Source of the DNA: Sabethes cyaneus
Taxonomy: Eukaryota; Arthropoda; Insecta; Diptera; Culicidae
Assembly (NCBI RefSeq): GCF_943734655.1
Contig: NC_071354.1
Coordinates: 198,460,911-198,524,910, forward strand
DNA: 64,000 nt
Direction: 5' to 3'
Of this stretch, positions 1 through 10,388 are shown in pieces. The notes under the pieces are model-generated. The model saw nothing but the letters and a program-made list of their open reading frames with translations, ran no database searches and was not told where the DNA came from. The position numbers were made by a program, and so were the translations under genes. Every line of letters starts with the position of its first letter. Within the stretch, counting starts at the first letter, position 1.

Positions 1-910
1 ATAAAAATCTTCAATGACACTTCCAAAATGAACGTGAATCACAGACGGAATTGATTTTTTATGCAACATATGCCCATTGCCGACCATTTTAGGAGTTTTA
101 CGCTGTATTGGGACTAACCGGATATGTTCCGGATTAAGTTATCGCTGTTGGAAATAGGCAGTATCGAACATGAACAAATACTTATCATGCGACACCTCAA
201 ATTACGCCAGAATTTAAATACTAGATCACTGATAGTCAAATCAACTACCTAGCATCACGTTGGTTGTATCTGGACAAGTTCCGGGGACTTCCGGGAACAC
301 CCAGCCAAGTGGTCAATTTGGTCCATGAACAAAAACCTATCGTGCGATACCTTAAATGACACTAGCATTCAATAACCAGATCAATGGAAGCCAAATCTGC
401 TATCTAGGGTTAGATTTGGTCATATTTGGACATATTTGGGATACCCCGGGAACCCCTGGGAAGTCAATAACATAATGTGGTACATTTTTGATAATAAAGA
501 CATGTTCGGAATTGGCCATTGTGGTTCTTGGTACTCAGTTTGGCTTACTTGGATCTATTTTAAAAGTTTTAGTGTGATTTAAGGTGTGGTATGATGAGTT
601 TTTGTTCATATTCGAAATTGGTCATTTCCTAGGGGTTTCCGGAGTCCTCCAAATATGACCAAACTTGAACCTAGATAGTAAATTTGACTTTCATTGATCT
701 AGTTATTGAATTCTAGTGTGATTTAAGGTGCCGCACGATAAGTTTTTGTTTATGAACAAAACTGGCCACTGGTCTGGGTGCTCCCGGAAGTGCCCGGAAC
801 CTGTCCATATATAATCAACGTGACGCTAGGTAGTTGATCTGACTGTCAGTGATTTAGTTTTTAAATTCAGGCGTAATTTGAGGTGCCGCATGATAAGTAT
901 TTATCAAAGC
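1..910. repeat. Long imperfect inverted repeat made of ~150-bp subunits
   Basis: The segment at about 165-470 matches, as reverse complement, the segment at about 585-910, with a centre near 540. Within each arm a subunit recurs every ~145-155 bases. Its core reads like AACAAAAACTTATCGTGC followed by an ACCTTAAAT block, at about 173 and 327 on the left and in reverse at about 577, 719 and 871. Arms are diverged, roughly four in five bases by eye. No open frame is conserved. It could be a foldback element or a satellite fragment whose left part lies outside the window. Confidence 0.75.
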
Positions 911-1155
911 TGGCAAAGGGTGAACATGTGCATTCCATAACCTCTGTTCATTAACTCCTATTCCTACCTCCACGAGGTGCCGGCTGGGGTACGCAACTTC
1001 GGTTGTCGTATGCTAACAGGAAAGGGGGCACAGTGGCTCCCGCCCATATTAAGATGGCAGCCCCATCAGCGGGATAAGGACCTTAGGTTAACAGCCTACT
1101 GTACCAGAACATACAAAAAGTTACCGAAAATGAAAGAAGAAATCTCTCCGGATTA

Positions 1156-3210
1156 TTGGCAACGACCTTTAGCATGAAAACACGGACACGAATCGGAACA
1201 TGGAATATACTGACCCTTGCCCAGCAGGGCAAGCTGGCTCAACTTGCAAGGGAAGCTAGCCGTCTGAAGCTTGAAATCCTGGGGCTGAGCGAGGTCCGCT
1301 GGCCGGGTACTGGCGAACACAGGACATCATCCGGGCAAGTCTTGCTCTACTCTGGCATACGAGGTGAAAATGCTACTCGAGAAAGAGGAGTTGGATTCCT
1401 ACTGAGCCCAGGGGCACATGCGGCCCTGATGAAGTGGGAACCAATAAATGAGCGAATAATCGTTGCCAGATTTAGAACACGGGTTAGGAACCTTACGGCA
1501 ATCCAGTGCTATGCGCCAACAGATGCTGCCGACCTGCAGGAGAAAGAGAGCTTTTACAGCCAGCTGAACAGCGTGGTTGAGAAAATCCCGAAGGGGGACA
1601 TCCAAATCCACATGGGCGACTTCAACGCGAAGATTGGCTCAAACAACGCGGACCTTGAACGCGTCATGGGACGCCATGGCCTAGGGGAGATGAGCGAAAA
1701 CGGGGAGCTGTTTACAGAATTCTGTGGTAATAACGACATGGTCATTGGTGGATCGCTCTTCCCTCATAGACCAGTACATAAAGTCACGTGGGTTTCCCGC
1801 GACGGCCGAACAGAAAACCAAATCGACCACATCTGCATCAGCCGGAAATGGAGAAGGAGCCTTCTTGATGTACGCAACAAACGCAGCGCTGACATTGCAT
1901 CCGACCATCATCTTGTTATCGCTGAGATACGTCTGCGCGTCGCACGTGTCCAACGACGGAAGGAGAAAGTTGGGTGCCGCTACGACGTCCGCCGATTGGA
2001 GAATCCTGAGGTGAAAAGGGCCTTTGTTGAACAACTTGAATCTCGAGCCTCGGAGTTGCCACCTGGTGGAACCGTCGAAGAGCAATGGACCGGCATCAAG
2101 AACGCCTTCATCACGACCAGTGATGAAACCCTCGGCAAAGCGCGCAGTGGGCGGAGGGAGTGGATTTCGGATGAAACTTGGAGGAAGATCGACGAGCGGA
2201 GAGAGGCGAAAGCCGGCATTGAGCGAGTGCGGACCAGATCGGCTAAGACAGCTGCCCGTCAACGATACGCCGAACTGGAGAGGGCTGTTAAACGTGCTTG
2301 TAGGCGGGACAAGAGAGCCTGGACTAACTCCCTAGCCGAACAAGGAGAAACCGCCGCCGCCAATGGTGATATCCGTTTGTTGTACGATATTTCTCGCCGC
2401 CTTAGTGGTGCCAGGATGAATACAAAGATGCCGCTAAAGGACAGAACTGGTCAGCTATTGACTGACCATACAGAACAGCTTAAGCGATGGACTGAACATT
2501 TTGAACAACTCTTCCGAGTTTCAAATGTCAGAGACCAACAAAACCAGCAGCGTACGACGCCTACAGTTCGTCGAATAAATCGCGTGAACTCGGAGGCGCC
2601 ATCGCTGGATGAAATTGTAGCAGCCATCAAGAGTATGAAATCCAATAGAGCGCCAGGGATAGATCGTATTTCAGCCGAAATGCTCAAAGCTGACCCATCT
2701 TTGTCAGCCCAGATGATGCATCAGCTTTTCAGCAATATTTGGGAAACCGCAACTTTTCTGGTGGACTGGATGCAGGGCATATTGGTCAAAGTCCCTAAGA
2801 AAGGAGACCTAACGGAATGCGGTAACTGGCGTGGCATCACGTTGCTCTGTATTACTCTCAAAGTACTCTGTAAGGTAATACTCAACCGGATCCAGGAGAA
2901 GATCGGCGCTACTCTCCGGCGGCAGCAAACTGGATTCCGTGCTGGCCGATCATGTGTAGACCATATCACAACGCTCCGCATTATATTGGAGCAGATCAAC
3001 GAATTCCAGGACTCTCTTCTGCTGGTGTTCGTTGACTTCGAAAAGGCGTTCGACCGACTCAATCACGAAAACATCTGGGGCGCACTTAGGCGTAGAGGAG
3101 TTCCAGATAAGCTAGTCCATCTCATCGAGGCTCAGTACGAGGCGTTCTCGTGCAAGGTTTTGCACGACGGCGTCTTGTCCGACCCCATAAGGGTTACTGC
3201 TGGCGTGAGA
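1156..3210 (+). pseudogene. LINE endonuclease and N-terminal reverse transcriptase part
   Basis: The frame starts at 1156, or at the second Met at 1174, which better matches related elements that begin just before the GTWN motif. It encodes an AP-like endonuclease: GTWNILTL near residue 14, SEVRWPG near 46, GDFNAKIG near 153 and SDHHLV near 248. After a charged linker comes the reverse transcriptase with FVDFEKAFDR near 627 and TAGVR at the break. The endonuclease nicks target DNA and the reverse transcriptase copies the RNA there. The frame is open up to 3210, where the nested element enters; the open frame to 3354 beyond this point is read-through into foreign sequence. Confidence 0.85.
3199..3210. 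repeat. Left target-site duplication of nested RTE
   Basis: The 12 bases GCTGGCGTGAGA occur here and again at 6517-6528, exactly bordering the reverse-oriented RTE element. The flanking bases differ (T before the left copy, C before the right), so the duplication is 12 bases. The site lies in the host reverse-transcriptase frame: reading directly from 3210 to 6529 restores the conserved VRQGC motif with no frame change. Confidence 0.93.
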
Positions 3211-6200
3211 CTTACTTACTTACTTAGGTGGCTTGCCGTCCTAAGACAAAGCCTGTTGAACAAAATTTCTCCATGTAACTCGGTTGAGGGCTACCGCTCT
3301 CCAATTCCTCGGACACCGAGTACTCTCCGCCAGATCTCGCTCCACCTGGTCTAACCATCTTGCTCGCTGCGCTCCTGGTCGTCTTGTTCCTACCGGATTT
3401 GAGGCGAACACCATCTTTGCAGGGTAGTTGTCCGGCATTCTTGCAACATGCCCTGCCCATCGCATCCGTCCAGCTTTAGCCACCTTCTGGATACTGGGTT
3501 CGCCATAGAGCTGTGCGAGTTCATGGTTCATCCTCCGCCTCCATACTCCGTTCTCCTGTACGCCGCCGAAGATCGTTCTTAGCACTCGTCGTTCGAAAAC
3601 TCCGAGCACTCGCAGGTCCTCCTCGAGCATTGTCCATGTTTCATGCCCGTAGAGAACAACCGGTCTAATAAGCGTCTTGTACAGGGTGCACTTTGTACGG
3701 GGACTTAGTCTGCTCGACCGCAATTGCTTGTGGAGCCCATAGTAAGCACGACTTCCGCTGATAATACGCCTCCGAATCTCACGGCTGGTATCATTGTCCG
3801 CCGTTACCAGTGAGCCAAGGTAGACAAATTCATCGACTACCTCAAACTCATCGCCGTCGATCAATATACTACTGCCCAAGCGGTGTCGTTCGTCCTCGGT
3901 TCCGCTGGCCAGCATGTACTTTGTTTTAGACGTATTTACCTTTAACCCAATCTTTTCTGCTTCGCGCTTTAGTCTGGTGTACTGTTCAGCCACCGCCACA
4001 GATGTTCTGCCGATAATATCCATGTCATCGGCAAAGCAGACGAATTGACTAGATTTGTTGAATATCGTGCCCCGCGTGTTGATATCCGCTCGGTTCATAA
4101 CACCTTGTAGCGCTATGTTGAACAGCAGGCATGAAAGACCATCACCTTGACGAAGCCCTCTGTGTGATTCGAATGAACTTGACAATCCACCCGAAATCCG
4201 AACACAGCACTGCGTACCATCCATCGTAGATTTAATCAGTTTGATGAGCTTCCTGGGGAAGCTGTTCTCGTCCATGATTTTCCATAGCTCTTTCCGGTCG
4301 ATGGTATCATATGCGGCTTTGAAGTCAACGAATAAATGATGCGTGGGAACTCTGTATTCACGGCCCTTTTGGAGGATTTGCCGCAGTGTAAATATTTGAT
4401 CCGTTGTAGACCGACCTTCGACGAAGCCGGCTTGATAAGTTCCCACAAATCTATTCGCAATTGGTGATAGACGGCGGAAAATGATTTGGGACAGCACTTT
4501 ATAAGCGGCATTGAGAACGGTGATCGCTCGATAGTTCTCACAGTCCAACTTGTCGCCCTTTTTGTAGATCGGGCAGATAACCCCATCTTTCCACTCCTCC
4601 GGTAGCTGTTCCGTATCCCAAATTCTAACAATTAGTCGGTGTAGACAAACGGCCAGCTTTTCTGGTCCCATTTTAATAAGCTCCGCTCCGATGCCATCTT
4701 TTCCAGCTGACTTGTTGTTCTTTAGCTGCATGATGGCCTCCTTAACTTCGCCTATCGTTGGGGCTGGCACCTCTTCCCCGTTTGCTGCACCGTCGAAATC
4801 GCTTTCCCCGCCGCCATGGTTTTCCGCCAGAGCGCCATTCAGGTGTTCGTCGAAGTGCTGTTTCCACCTATCCGTCACCTCACGATCGTCCGTCAGAATA
4901 CCGCCAGTTTTATCCCGACACATTTCGGCTCGCGGCACAAAGCCTTTGCGGGATCCGTTCAGTTTCTGGTAGAACTTCCGCGTTTCCTGAGAACGATGCA
5001 GCCGCTCCAACTCCGCATATTCCTGCTCTTCCAGGTTGCGCTTCTTCTCCCGAAAGATTTGGTTTCGCTGCATCTTCTTCTGTTTGTGTCTTTCCACGTT
5101 CTGACGTGTGGCACTGCGCATCTTGGCCGCCCGCGCAGCGTTCTCCTCATCCATCACCCTCCTACATTCATCGTCAAACCAATCGTTCCGCTGATTCCGG
5201 GCCACATGCCCGATGGAGCTCTCCGCTACACTGCTGATGGCTGTTTTGATAGTGTTCCAACAGTCCTCGAGAGGGGCTTCGTCCAGCTCGTCCTCTTCCG
5301 GCAGTGCAGCTTCGAGTGAATGCGCGTAGTTTGCGGCGACGTCTGGCTGCTTCAGCCGCGCCAGATCTAACCGAGGCTGGCGTCGGTACCGAATGTTGTT
5401 CACAACGGAGAGTCTTGGGCGCATCTTAACCATCACTAGGTAGTGGTCCGAGTCAACGTTAGCGCTTCGATAGGATCTGACGTCGATAATGTCTGAGAAG
5501 TGCCGACTGTCGATCAAAACGTGGTCGATCTGTGATTCTGTCTGATTTGGTGACCTCCAGGTGTACTTATGGTGGATTCTGTGCTGGAAAAAGGTACTAC
5601 GTACGGCCATATTCTTGGAGGCGGCAAAGTCGATAAGTCTTAGGCCCATTTCATTGGTTCGCTGGTGTGCACTGAACCTTCCAATCACCGGTTTGTATTC
5701 CTCCTCCTGGCCGACCTGAGCATTGAAATCCCCGATGACGATCTTGATATCATGTTTTGGGCAGCGGTCGTATTCACTCTCCAACTGCGCGTAGAATTCA
5801 TCCTTGTCGTCATCGGTACTTCTGAGGTGAGGGCTGTGCACGTTGATGATGCTTATGTTGAAGAATCGGCCCTTGATTCTCAACCTGCACATTCGAGGAT
5901 TGATTGGCCACCACCCAATCACCCGTTTCCGCATCTCGCCCATCACTATGAAAGCTGTACCCAGCTCGTGTGTGTTGCCGCAGCTCTGGTAGATGGTATG
6001 TCCATCTCTGAACGTACGTACCGTTGAGCTCTTCCAGCACACCTCCTGCAGCGCTACGACGTCGAACTTGCGGCTCTTCAATACGTCGGAGAGCACTCGA
6101 GTGCTCCCTTGGAAGTTGAGAGATCGGCAGTTCCACGTCCCGAGTTTCCAATCCATAGTCCTTTTTCGTCGCGTGGGTCTATTCCGATTGTTCCAGTAAG

Positions 6201-6516
6201 AATATATTTGTTCTTCGTTCCATGCTTTAATATTTTTCGTGGTGACGGCTTGCAAAGCCTGCTACACCAACCCCCTGTTTCGCCGGAGGGCCAACGAAGC
6301 TCGAAAGAGCCCTCCTTTCCTGTCAGCATACGACCTTGGCTTCCACCGGGGTTGGTTACCCGATCTCCACCAAAGTTGCTCGTATCCCGGCTGGTACCAC
6401 GAGGCGGTAGGAATAGGAGTTGCTGAATAAGAGGCTATGAACCACTGTAGGGTCTATTTTATGCCCACACGTGCACAAGGCACCGACGGTACGCATTATT
6501 CAGCCGTTTACCAGCC
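3211..6516 (-). mobile_element. Intact RTE-clade LINE inserted in another LINE
   Basis: The element runs from its 5' end at 6516 to its 3' end at 3211. It has a leader of about 260 bases, a single long open frame, a 3' UTR of only about 30 bases, and a (TAAG)n tail (CTTA repeats at 3211-3226 on the plus strand). It is flanked by the 12-bp duplication. Full length, an uninterrupted frame and exact target duplications all suggest a recent insertion. Mosquito RTE elements such as JAM1 share this single-ORF plan. Confidence 0.9.
3241..6255 (-). CDS. RTE LINE polyprotein: endonuclease and reverse transcriptase
   Basis: This is a 1004-residue frame with no stop or frameshift. The endonuclease occupies about residues 36-280: KLGTWNCRSL near 37, ALQEVCW, GDFNAQVG near 172, SQIDHVLI, and catalytic SDHYLV near 268. 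The reverse transcriptase follows a charged linker, with YQAGFVEGRST, FVDFKAAYD near 638, GLRQGDGLS and the active-site FADDMDIIG near 740. The C-terminal part has LYGHETW and RMRWAGHVARMP, conserved in RTE proteins. A second Met at residue 34 (6156), just before the first endonuclease motif, may be the real start. No separate ORF1 is present, as is usual for RTE. It is the only full-length intact protein gene in the window. Confidence 0.93.
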   Translation of the reverse strand: MQAVTTKNIKAWNEEQIYSYWNNRNRPTRRKRTMDWKLGTWNCRSLNFQGSTRVLSDVLKSRKFDVVALQEVCWKSSTVRTFRDGHTIYQSCGNTHELGTAFIVMGEMRKRVIGWWPINPRMCRLRIKGRFFNISIINVHSPHLRSTDDDKDEFYAQLESEYDRCPKHDIKIVIGDFNAQVGQEEEYKPVIGRFSAHQRTNEMGLRLIDFAASKNMAVRSTFFQHRIHHKYTWRSPNQTESQIDHVLIDSRHFSDIIDVRSYRSANVDSDHYLVMVKMRPRLSVVNNIRYRRQPRLDLARLKQPDVAANYAHSLEAALPEEDELDEAPLEDCWNTIKTAISSVAESSIGHVARNQRNDWFDDECRRVMDEENAARAAKMRSATRQNVERHKQKKMQRNQIFREKKRNLEEQEYAELERLHRSQETRKFYQKLNGSRKGFVPRAEMCRDKTGGILTDDREVTDRWKQHFDEHLNGALAENHGGGESDFDGAANGEEVPAPTIGEVKEAIMQLKNNKSAGKDGIGAELIKMGPEKLAVCLHRLIVRIWDTEQLPEEWKDGVICPIYKKGDKLDCENYRAITVLNAAYKVLSQIIFRRLSPIANRFVGTYQAGFVEGRSTTDQIFTLRQILQKGREYRVPTHHLFVDFKAAYDTIDRKELWKIMDENSFPRKLIKLIKSTMDGTQCCVRISGGLSSSFESHRGLRQGDGLSCLLFNIALQGVMNRADINTRGTIFNKSSQFVCFADDMDIIGRTSVAVAEQYTRLKREAEKIGLKVNTSKTKYMLASGTEDERHRLGSSILIDGDEFEVVDEFVYLGSLVTADNDTSREIRRRIISGSRAYYGLHKQLRSSRLSPRTKCTLYKTLIRPVVLYGHETWTMLEEDLRVLGVFERRVLRTIFGGVQENGVWRRRMNHELAQLYGEPSIQKVAKAGRMRWAGHVARMPDNYPAKMVFASNPVGTRRPGAQRARWLDQVERDLAESTRCPRNWRAVALNRVTWRNFVQQALS

Positions 6517-6528
6517 GCTGGCGTGAGA
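6517..6528. repeat. Right target-site duplication of nested RTE
   Basis: This is the second copy of GCTGGCGTGAGA and matches 3199-3210. The host LINE frame resumes immediately after it at 6529. Confidence 0.93.
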
Positions 6529-6900
6529 CAGGGCTGCATTTTATCACCGCTTCTGTTTGTCATCGTTATGGATGAGATATTAGTTGGAGCAATTGACAGT
6601 AGACCAAATCGAGGATTGCCTTGGAATCCTCTAACGATGGAGCAGCTAAATGACCTCGACCTAGCCGACGACATTGTCTTGCTCGCACAACGCCGAAACG
6701 ATATGCAGAGCAAGTTAGATGACCTCTCCGAGAGCTCCCAGGCAGCAGGTCTCACAGTCAATGTAGCGAAAACTAAGTCGATGGTAGTGAACACTGACAA
6801 TTCCACCAACTTCGCAGTAGCGGGACAACAAGTTGAGCAGGTAGACGCCTTTCAATATCTTGGTAGCCAAACAACGCCCGATGGTGGTACCAAGACTGAT
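6529..6900 (+). pseudogene. LINE reverse transcriptase, catalytic part
   Basis: This piece continues the frame broken at 3210. It holds RQGCILSPLLFVIVMDEI, then the active-site motif LADDIVLLAQ at about 6660-6690, then KTKSMVVN and the FQYLGSQ motif. The catalytic aspartates are present. The frame is cut at 6900 by the short element at 6901-7307 and resumes at 7308 without loss of coding bases. Confidence 0.88.
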
Positions 6901-7307
6901 CCCAGATAACACAAGATCGTAATAGAAAGTGCACATTAAGTCGTATGCACGTCAATTTTACATTGGAATTGCGTAATGATTAGAGCATGTCAAGGCGAAG
7001 TGTACAATAAGTTGTTTTGCGGTCGCGCGTGTCGTCATATACAACTTATGGCTGTGAATTGTAAAGCACTACAGATGATTGTAACATTTAGTCATATCTT
7101 AATCGTATATTGAGGATTCTTAAGTTGCGTGTTCCAAAAATTGTTGTATAGAATGCAAGATAGAATTATCAAAATTTTTGCACGTATATTGCCTCCACTT
7201 TGGTACTTATATGTTCTTATGTGGTGTGAAATATAACTTTTTCGTGCGGATATGATTTCGTATCTCTCAGTTGCAACCGAAATATACAAACCAAATTGTT
7301 TACTGGG
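6901..7307. mobile_element. 407-bp short TIR-like insertion
   Basis: This segment interrupts the host LINE between two codons of a continuous frame. Its ends are weakly inverted: CCCAGATAACACAA on the left and, read inward, CCCAGTAAACAA on the right. The flanking dinucleotide AT (6899-6900 and 7308-7309) fits a 2-bp target duplication. It has no coding capacity and is A+T rich. A MITE is the likely class; the superfamily is not clear. Confidence 0.7.
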
Positions 7308-7771
7308 ATATAGCCACACGGATCAGGAAGGCCAGGGGTGCCTTTGCAGGTCTGCGAAACATTTGGCGCTCAAACCAGATCACTCTACATACGAAAACCC
7401 GAATCTTTAATTCAAACGTTAAATCCATACTGCTGTATGCCTGCGAAACGTGGTGCGTCTCAGCGGAGACAACGCAAAAACTGCAGGTATTCATTAACCG
7501 GTGCCTGCGATATATTATTCGTGCCTGGTGGCCTGATAATTGGATATCCAATGAGGAACTCCATCGTCGGTGTCATCAACGGCCGATAGCCACAGAAATT
7601 CGTGAGCGTAGGTGGAAGTGGATCGGACACACCTTGAGGAAAGGAGCGAACGAGGTTTGCAGAGCAGCACTCGACTGAAATCCACAAGGACAGCGTAGAA
7701 GAGGCAGACCCAGAGGCTCATGGCGACGGAGCTTAGCCAACGACATCCGGGCTGTAGACGAGAACCTGTCC
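7308..7771 (+). pseudogene. LINE reverse-transcriptase C-terminal part, one stop
   Basis: This resumes the host LINE frame with DIATRIRKARGAFAGL and continues through LLYACETW and RWKWIGHTLRK, the conserved C-terminal region of RTE-like proteins. A TGA near 7676 stands where related elements have Trp, so the copy is inactivated by one substitution apart from its insertions. The frame then continues to 7771, where the hAT-type element begins. Confidence 0.85.
7764..7771. repeat. 8-bp target duplication of hAT-type element (left)
   Basis: ACCTGTCC is found here and at 10381-10388, directly abutting the CAGGGGCGG termini. Eight-base target duplications are diagnostic for the hAT superfamily among the common insect DNA transposons. 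Confidence 0.9.
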
Positions 7772-7887
7772 CAGGGGCGGACTGGCCCACCGGGCAACCG
7801 GGCAAATGCCCGGTGGGCCCCAGTAAAATTTTTGTAGTTACACAAAATGAGATTTTCCAGAATTTTTATTTCAGTTAGTCTTTCAGC

Positions 7888-8215
7888 GACTCACGAATGT
7901 TCGATTGCTGGGGCCCCATGATTTATGAAATCAACCGATTTGATGATTAAAAATTCAGCTTCAAATGGGACTGTTGGGGCCCCGAACTTTAAACCAAAAT
8001 TTCTCTTTCAATTAAACTTTTTCTATGACTCACGAATGTTCGATTGCTGGGGCCCCATGATTCATGAAATCAACCGATTTGATGATTGAAAATTCAGCTT
8101 CAAATGAGACTGTTGGGGCCCCGAACTTTAAACCAAACTTTCTCTTTCAATTGAACTGTTTCTACGACTCACGAATGTTCAATTGCTGGGGCACGGTGAT
8201 TCATGAAATCATTTA
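7888..8215. repeat. 139-bp tandem repeat inside hAT element
   Basis: The block starting GACTCACGAATGTTC recurs at 7888, 8027 and 8166, a constant period of 139 bases, with a GGGGCCCC palindrome inside each unit. The third unit is partial. Arrays of short repeats near the termini are common in non-autonomous hAT elements and could be transposase-binding sequence; that role is inference. Confidence 0.88.
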
Positions 8216-8309
8216 AGTTGAGCTGTTGCTCCAAGCTCCGAAAATATTACCAGCTTCAATTCTGAGTATTTAAAAGTAAAATTAGTATTTCATCTGCAGT
8301 TATTTGACT

Positions 8310-9410
8310 ACTTTTAAATTTCGAACTGTCGGCTTAAGCTCCATACTTAGTTTACTTCAGTGGCGGCGGGCCGTTATCGATCCTGCTCCGAATGAATTAT
8401 GGTCCTCCAGTACTCAATCCTGGGCTACCTTGCTTCAAACCCCTCGAACACCAGCTGAACGTGCATCATCCTCGATAGCGCACACTGCTCTACTTTTGAT
8501 TTCGGTGATATCGACATCATCCGCAAAATCAAGAAGCACGTGAGGTCTCATCTGCTATTCTGACTCATAATTTTTACTCATCCAGCGTCACACGAGTCAA
8601 CGTAACTAGTTCTGTAAGAAAACCATGTCCTAGCATTAACTGTCACAGCTAATTTCGTTTGACTGAATCATATGCCGCCTTGAAATCCGTAAAAATATGA
8701 TGAGTCTGCAAGTTGCACTCCCGGAACTCGTCAGTTACTAGACGCAGGGTAAATATTTGATCCATCGCGAAGCGACCCTTATGAAAACCAGCTTGATACT
8801 CGCCGACGAAGAACTCAGCTAATGGACTCAGTCTAAAAAACACGATAGGGAGAGCACCTTATAGGCAAAATTGAGCAACGAAATGCCTCGATAGTTTTCT
8901 CAAGTCGATGTCCGTTTTTAAAATTTTGGGAAATGAGGCCAATCAACCACTCCTCCGATATTTATTTTCCTCCCATATTCTGATCCTGACAATGAGGTAG
9001 CGAATTGTTTCGTACAGCAGCTCGCTCCTCGCTTTTAGAAGTTCAGCCAGGATGCCATCCTTTACAGCAACCTTACCGTTTTTCAGCTCACTGATTGCTC
9101 TTTTGACCTCCTCCTGTGTTGATGGCTCCACAGTTTGGCCGTCGCTCAAAATTCTTACCCTGTACCTGCTGATCTTCGTGTTTACATCTCTATTCAACAG
9201 CGTCTGGAAATACTCTTTAACCTGGCTGCTACCGTCATTTTGTCAGTAAGTAGGTTGCCAGCACTATCATTGCACATCACAGGCATGGCAAAATTCTTGC
9301 ACCTGACCGTTTTGTAGAAACTTCGTGTGTCGTTGCTGGCGAACCGCTCCTCTGGACTGGCGAGCACGTGCTCTTCGTACTGACGTTTTTAGACGGTGGG
9401 TTCTTTTACA
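8310..9410 (-). pseudogene. Degenerate RTE LINE relic inside hAT
   Basis: Reading right to left, the order is linker region (LKNGKVAVKDGILAELLK at about 9050), reverse-transcriptase motifs (VGEYQAGF and FTDFKAAYDS at about 8650-8830), then a jump to DFADDVDI at about 8530 joined to a C-terminal EDDARSAGVRG motif. Several motifs between these points are missing, so the copy has a large internal deletion besides stops. It belongs to the same RTE subfamily as 43560-44946, not that of the intact element. Confidence 0.78.
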
Positions 9411-9689
9411 GCTTGGGCAGCTCTACCAGGACGAACCAAAAAGATTCGCGCAGAGTCTCGGGCATTCCTCACATTGGAATCGTGTGAGGAAATTCTACAG
9501 AGGATTCGCACAGAATACCTTGCTTATAGAAGCATGATTCTTATAGGAGAATCCAAGAGTTTAATCCCAGGGATAGCTATAACTCGGCATAGGAATCGCC
9601 TGCACTATGAACAGTTCTGTTCTGACGTGTAGACGCAGTAATCTACTCATATATATTGAACTAATGACATCCTATCATTTATCACGCAA

Positions 9690-10060
9690 ATCAAATCAAA
9701 TATTCACGCTGTGGCAGATTCTCCAAAAAGTCCATGAAAACAGAATTCAACGCACAATTATTTCATTGATTTCAAAATTGCGTATGATACCATCGACCGT
9801 AAAATGAGTGGCCATTCTAACCTCGCAGGGGACTTTATCAACGTGATGGTCCCTCATATGGGCTGTTCAACATGCCGTTACAGGATGTTATGAAAGGAGC
9901 AACACACAAGCACAATCTTCAGCAAATCTAGTTAGTTCGTCTGCTTTCCCAATGAAATGGATATTGTCGATAGAACATCATCTGTAGTGGTGGCTGAACA
10001 AACTAAAACTCAAAGTAGCGAAGATTGGGTTGAAGAAAAATGCGACCAAACTAAAGTACC
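9690..10060 (+). pseudogene. Second RTE relic inside hAT, opposite strand
   Basis: On the plus strand the motifs QIFTLWQILQK, an eroded FxDFKxxYD region near 9765-9800, and MDIVDRTSxxVVAEQ near 9960 follow the order seen in the intact element, where the equivalents are QIFTLRQIL, FVDFKAAYD and MDIIGRTSVAVAEQ. It is therefore a relic of the same subfamily as 3211-6516, broken by stops and small deletions. It faces away from the relic at 8310-9410. Confidence 0.65.
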
Positions 10061-10380
10061 GTGAACCGCTAATATGACACACACGTTAAAAGCTAGTAAC
10101 TCGATTCTAATAACGACTGAGTTTATTTGTTTCGAGCATCTAGCCGCTATGCTGCTCGTTCTCCTGATACACGACACTCGACCGTGCCTGAGTCGAGTCG
10201 AGTTGCACGACATGACTTACAAAATAGAGCCCATATTCATTCGATTTACTGACCTTGTAACGCTGATGTCTTTTGAGTAGATGTCGTTTTTTGTGTTAAT
10301 TTACTATCATGAGAACATTGCAAACTGGGGCCCCTAACCTCAAAGGCCCGGTGGGCCCTTTGGCTCCCAGTCCGCCCCTG

Positions 10381-10388
10381 ACCTGTCC
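10381..10388. repeat. 8-bp target duplication of hAT-type element (right)
   Basis: Second copy of ACCTGTCC (see 7764-7771). It is followed at once by the continuation of the host LINE frame. Confidence 0.9.

Larger units (their letters stand above)
7772..10380. mobile_element. Non-autonomous hAT-type transposon, 2609 bp
   Basis: The termini are CAGGGGCGGACTGG and its exact reverse complement CCAGTCCGCCCCTG, with subterminal CCCGGTGGGCCC near both ends, flanked by 8-bp duplications. It interrupts the C-terminal frame of the host LINE, and the frame is restored on removal. No hAT transposase is visible. The interior holds a 139-bp tandem repeat and two RTE relics in opposite orientations, so it is either a filler-type non-autonomous element or a derivative that lost its transposase to later insertions. 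Confidence 0.88.

Noticed and set aside
3211..3354. Extension of the outer LINE frame beyond 3210
   Set aside because: The bases belong to the nested RTE on the other strand; the true continuation is at 6529.
4691..5319. Open frames of 93-167 codons on the plus strand opposite the RTE gene
   Set aside because: They are antisense shadows of a high-identity coding region, without independent motifs.
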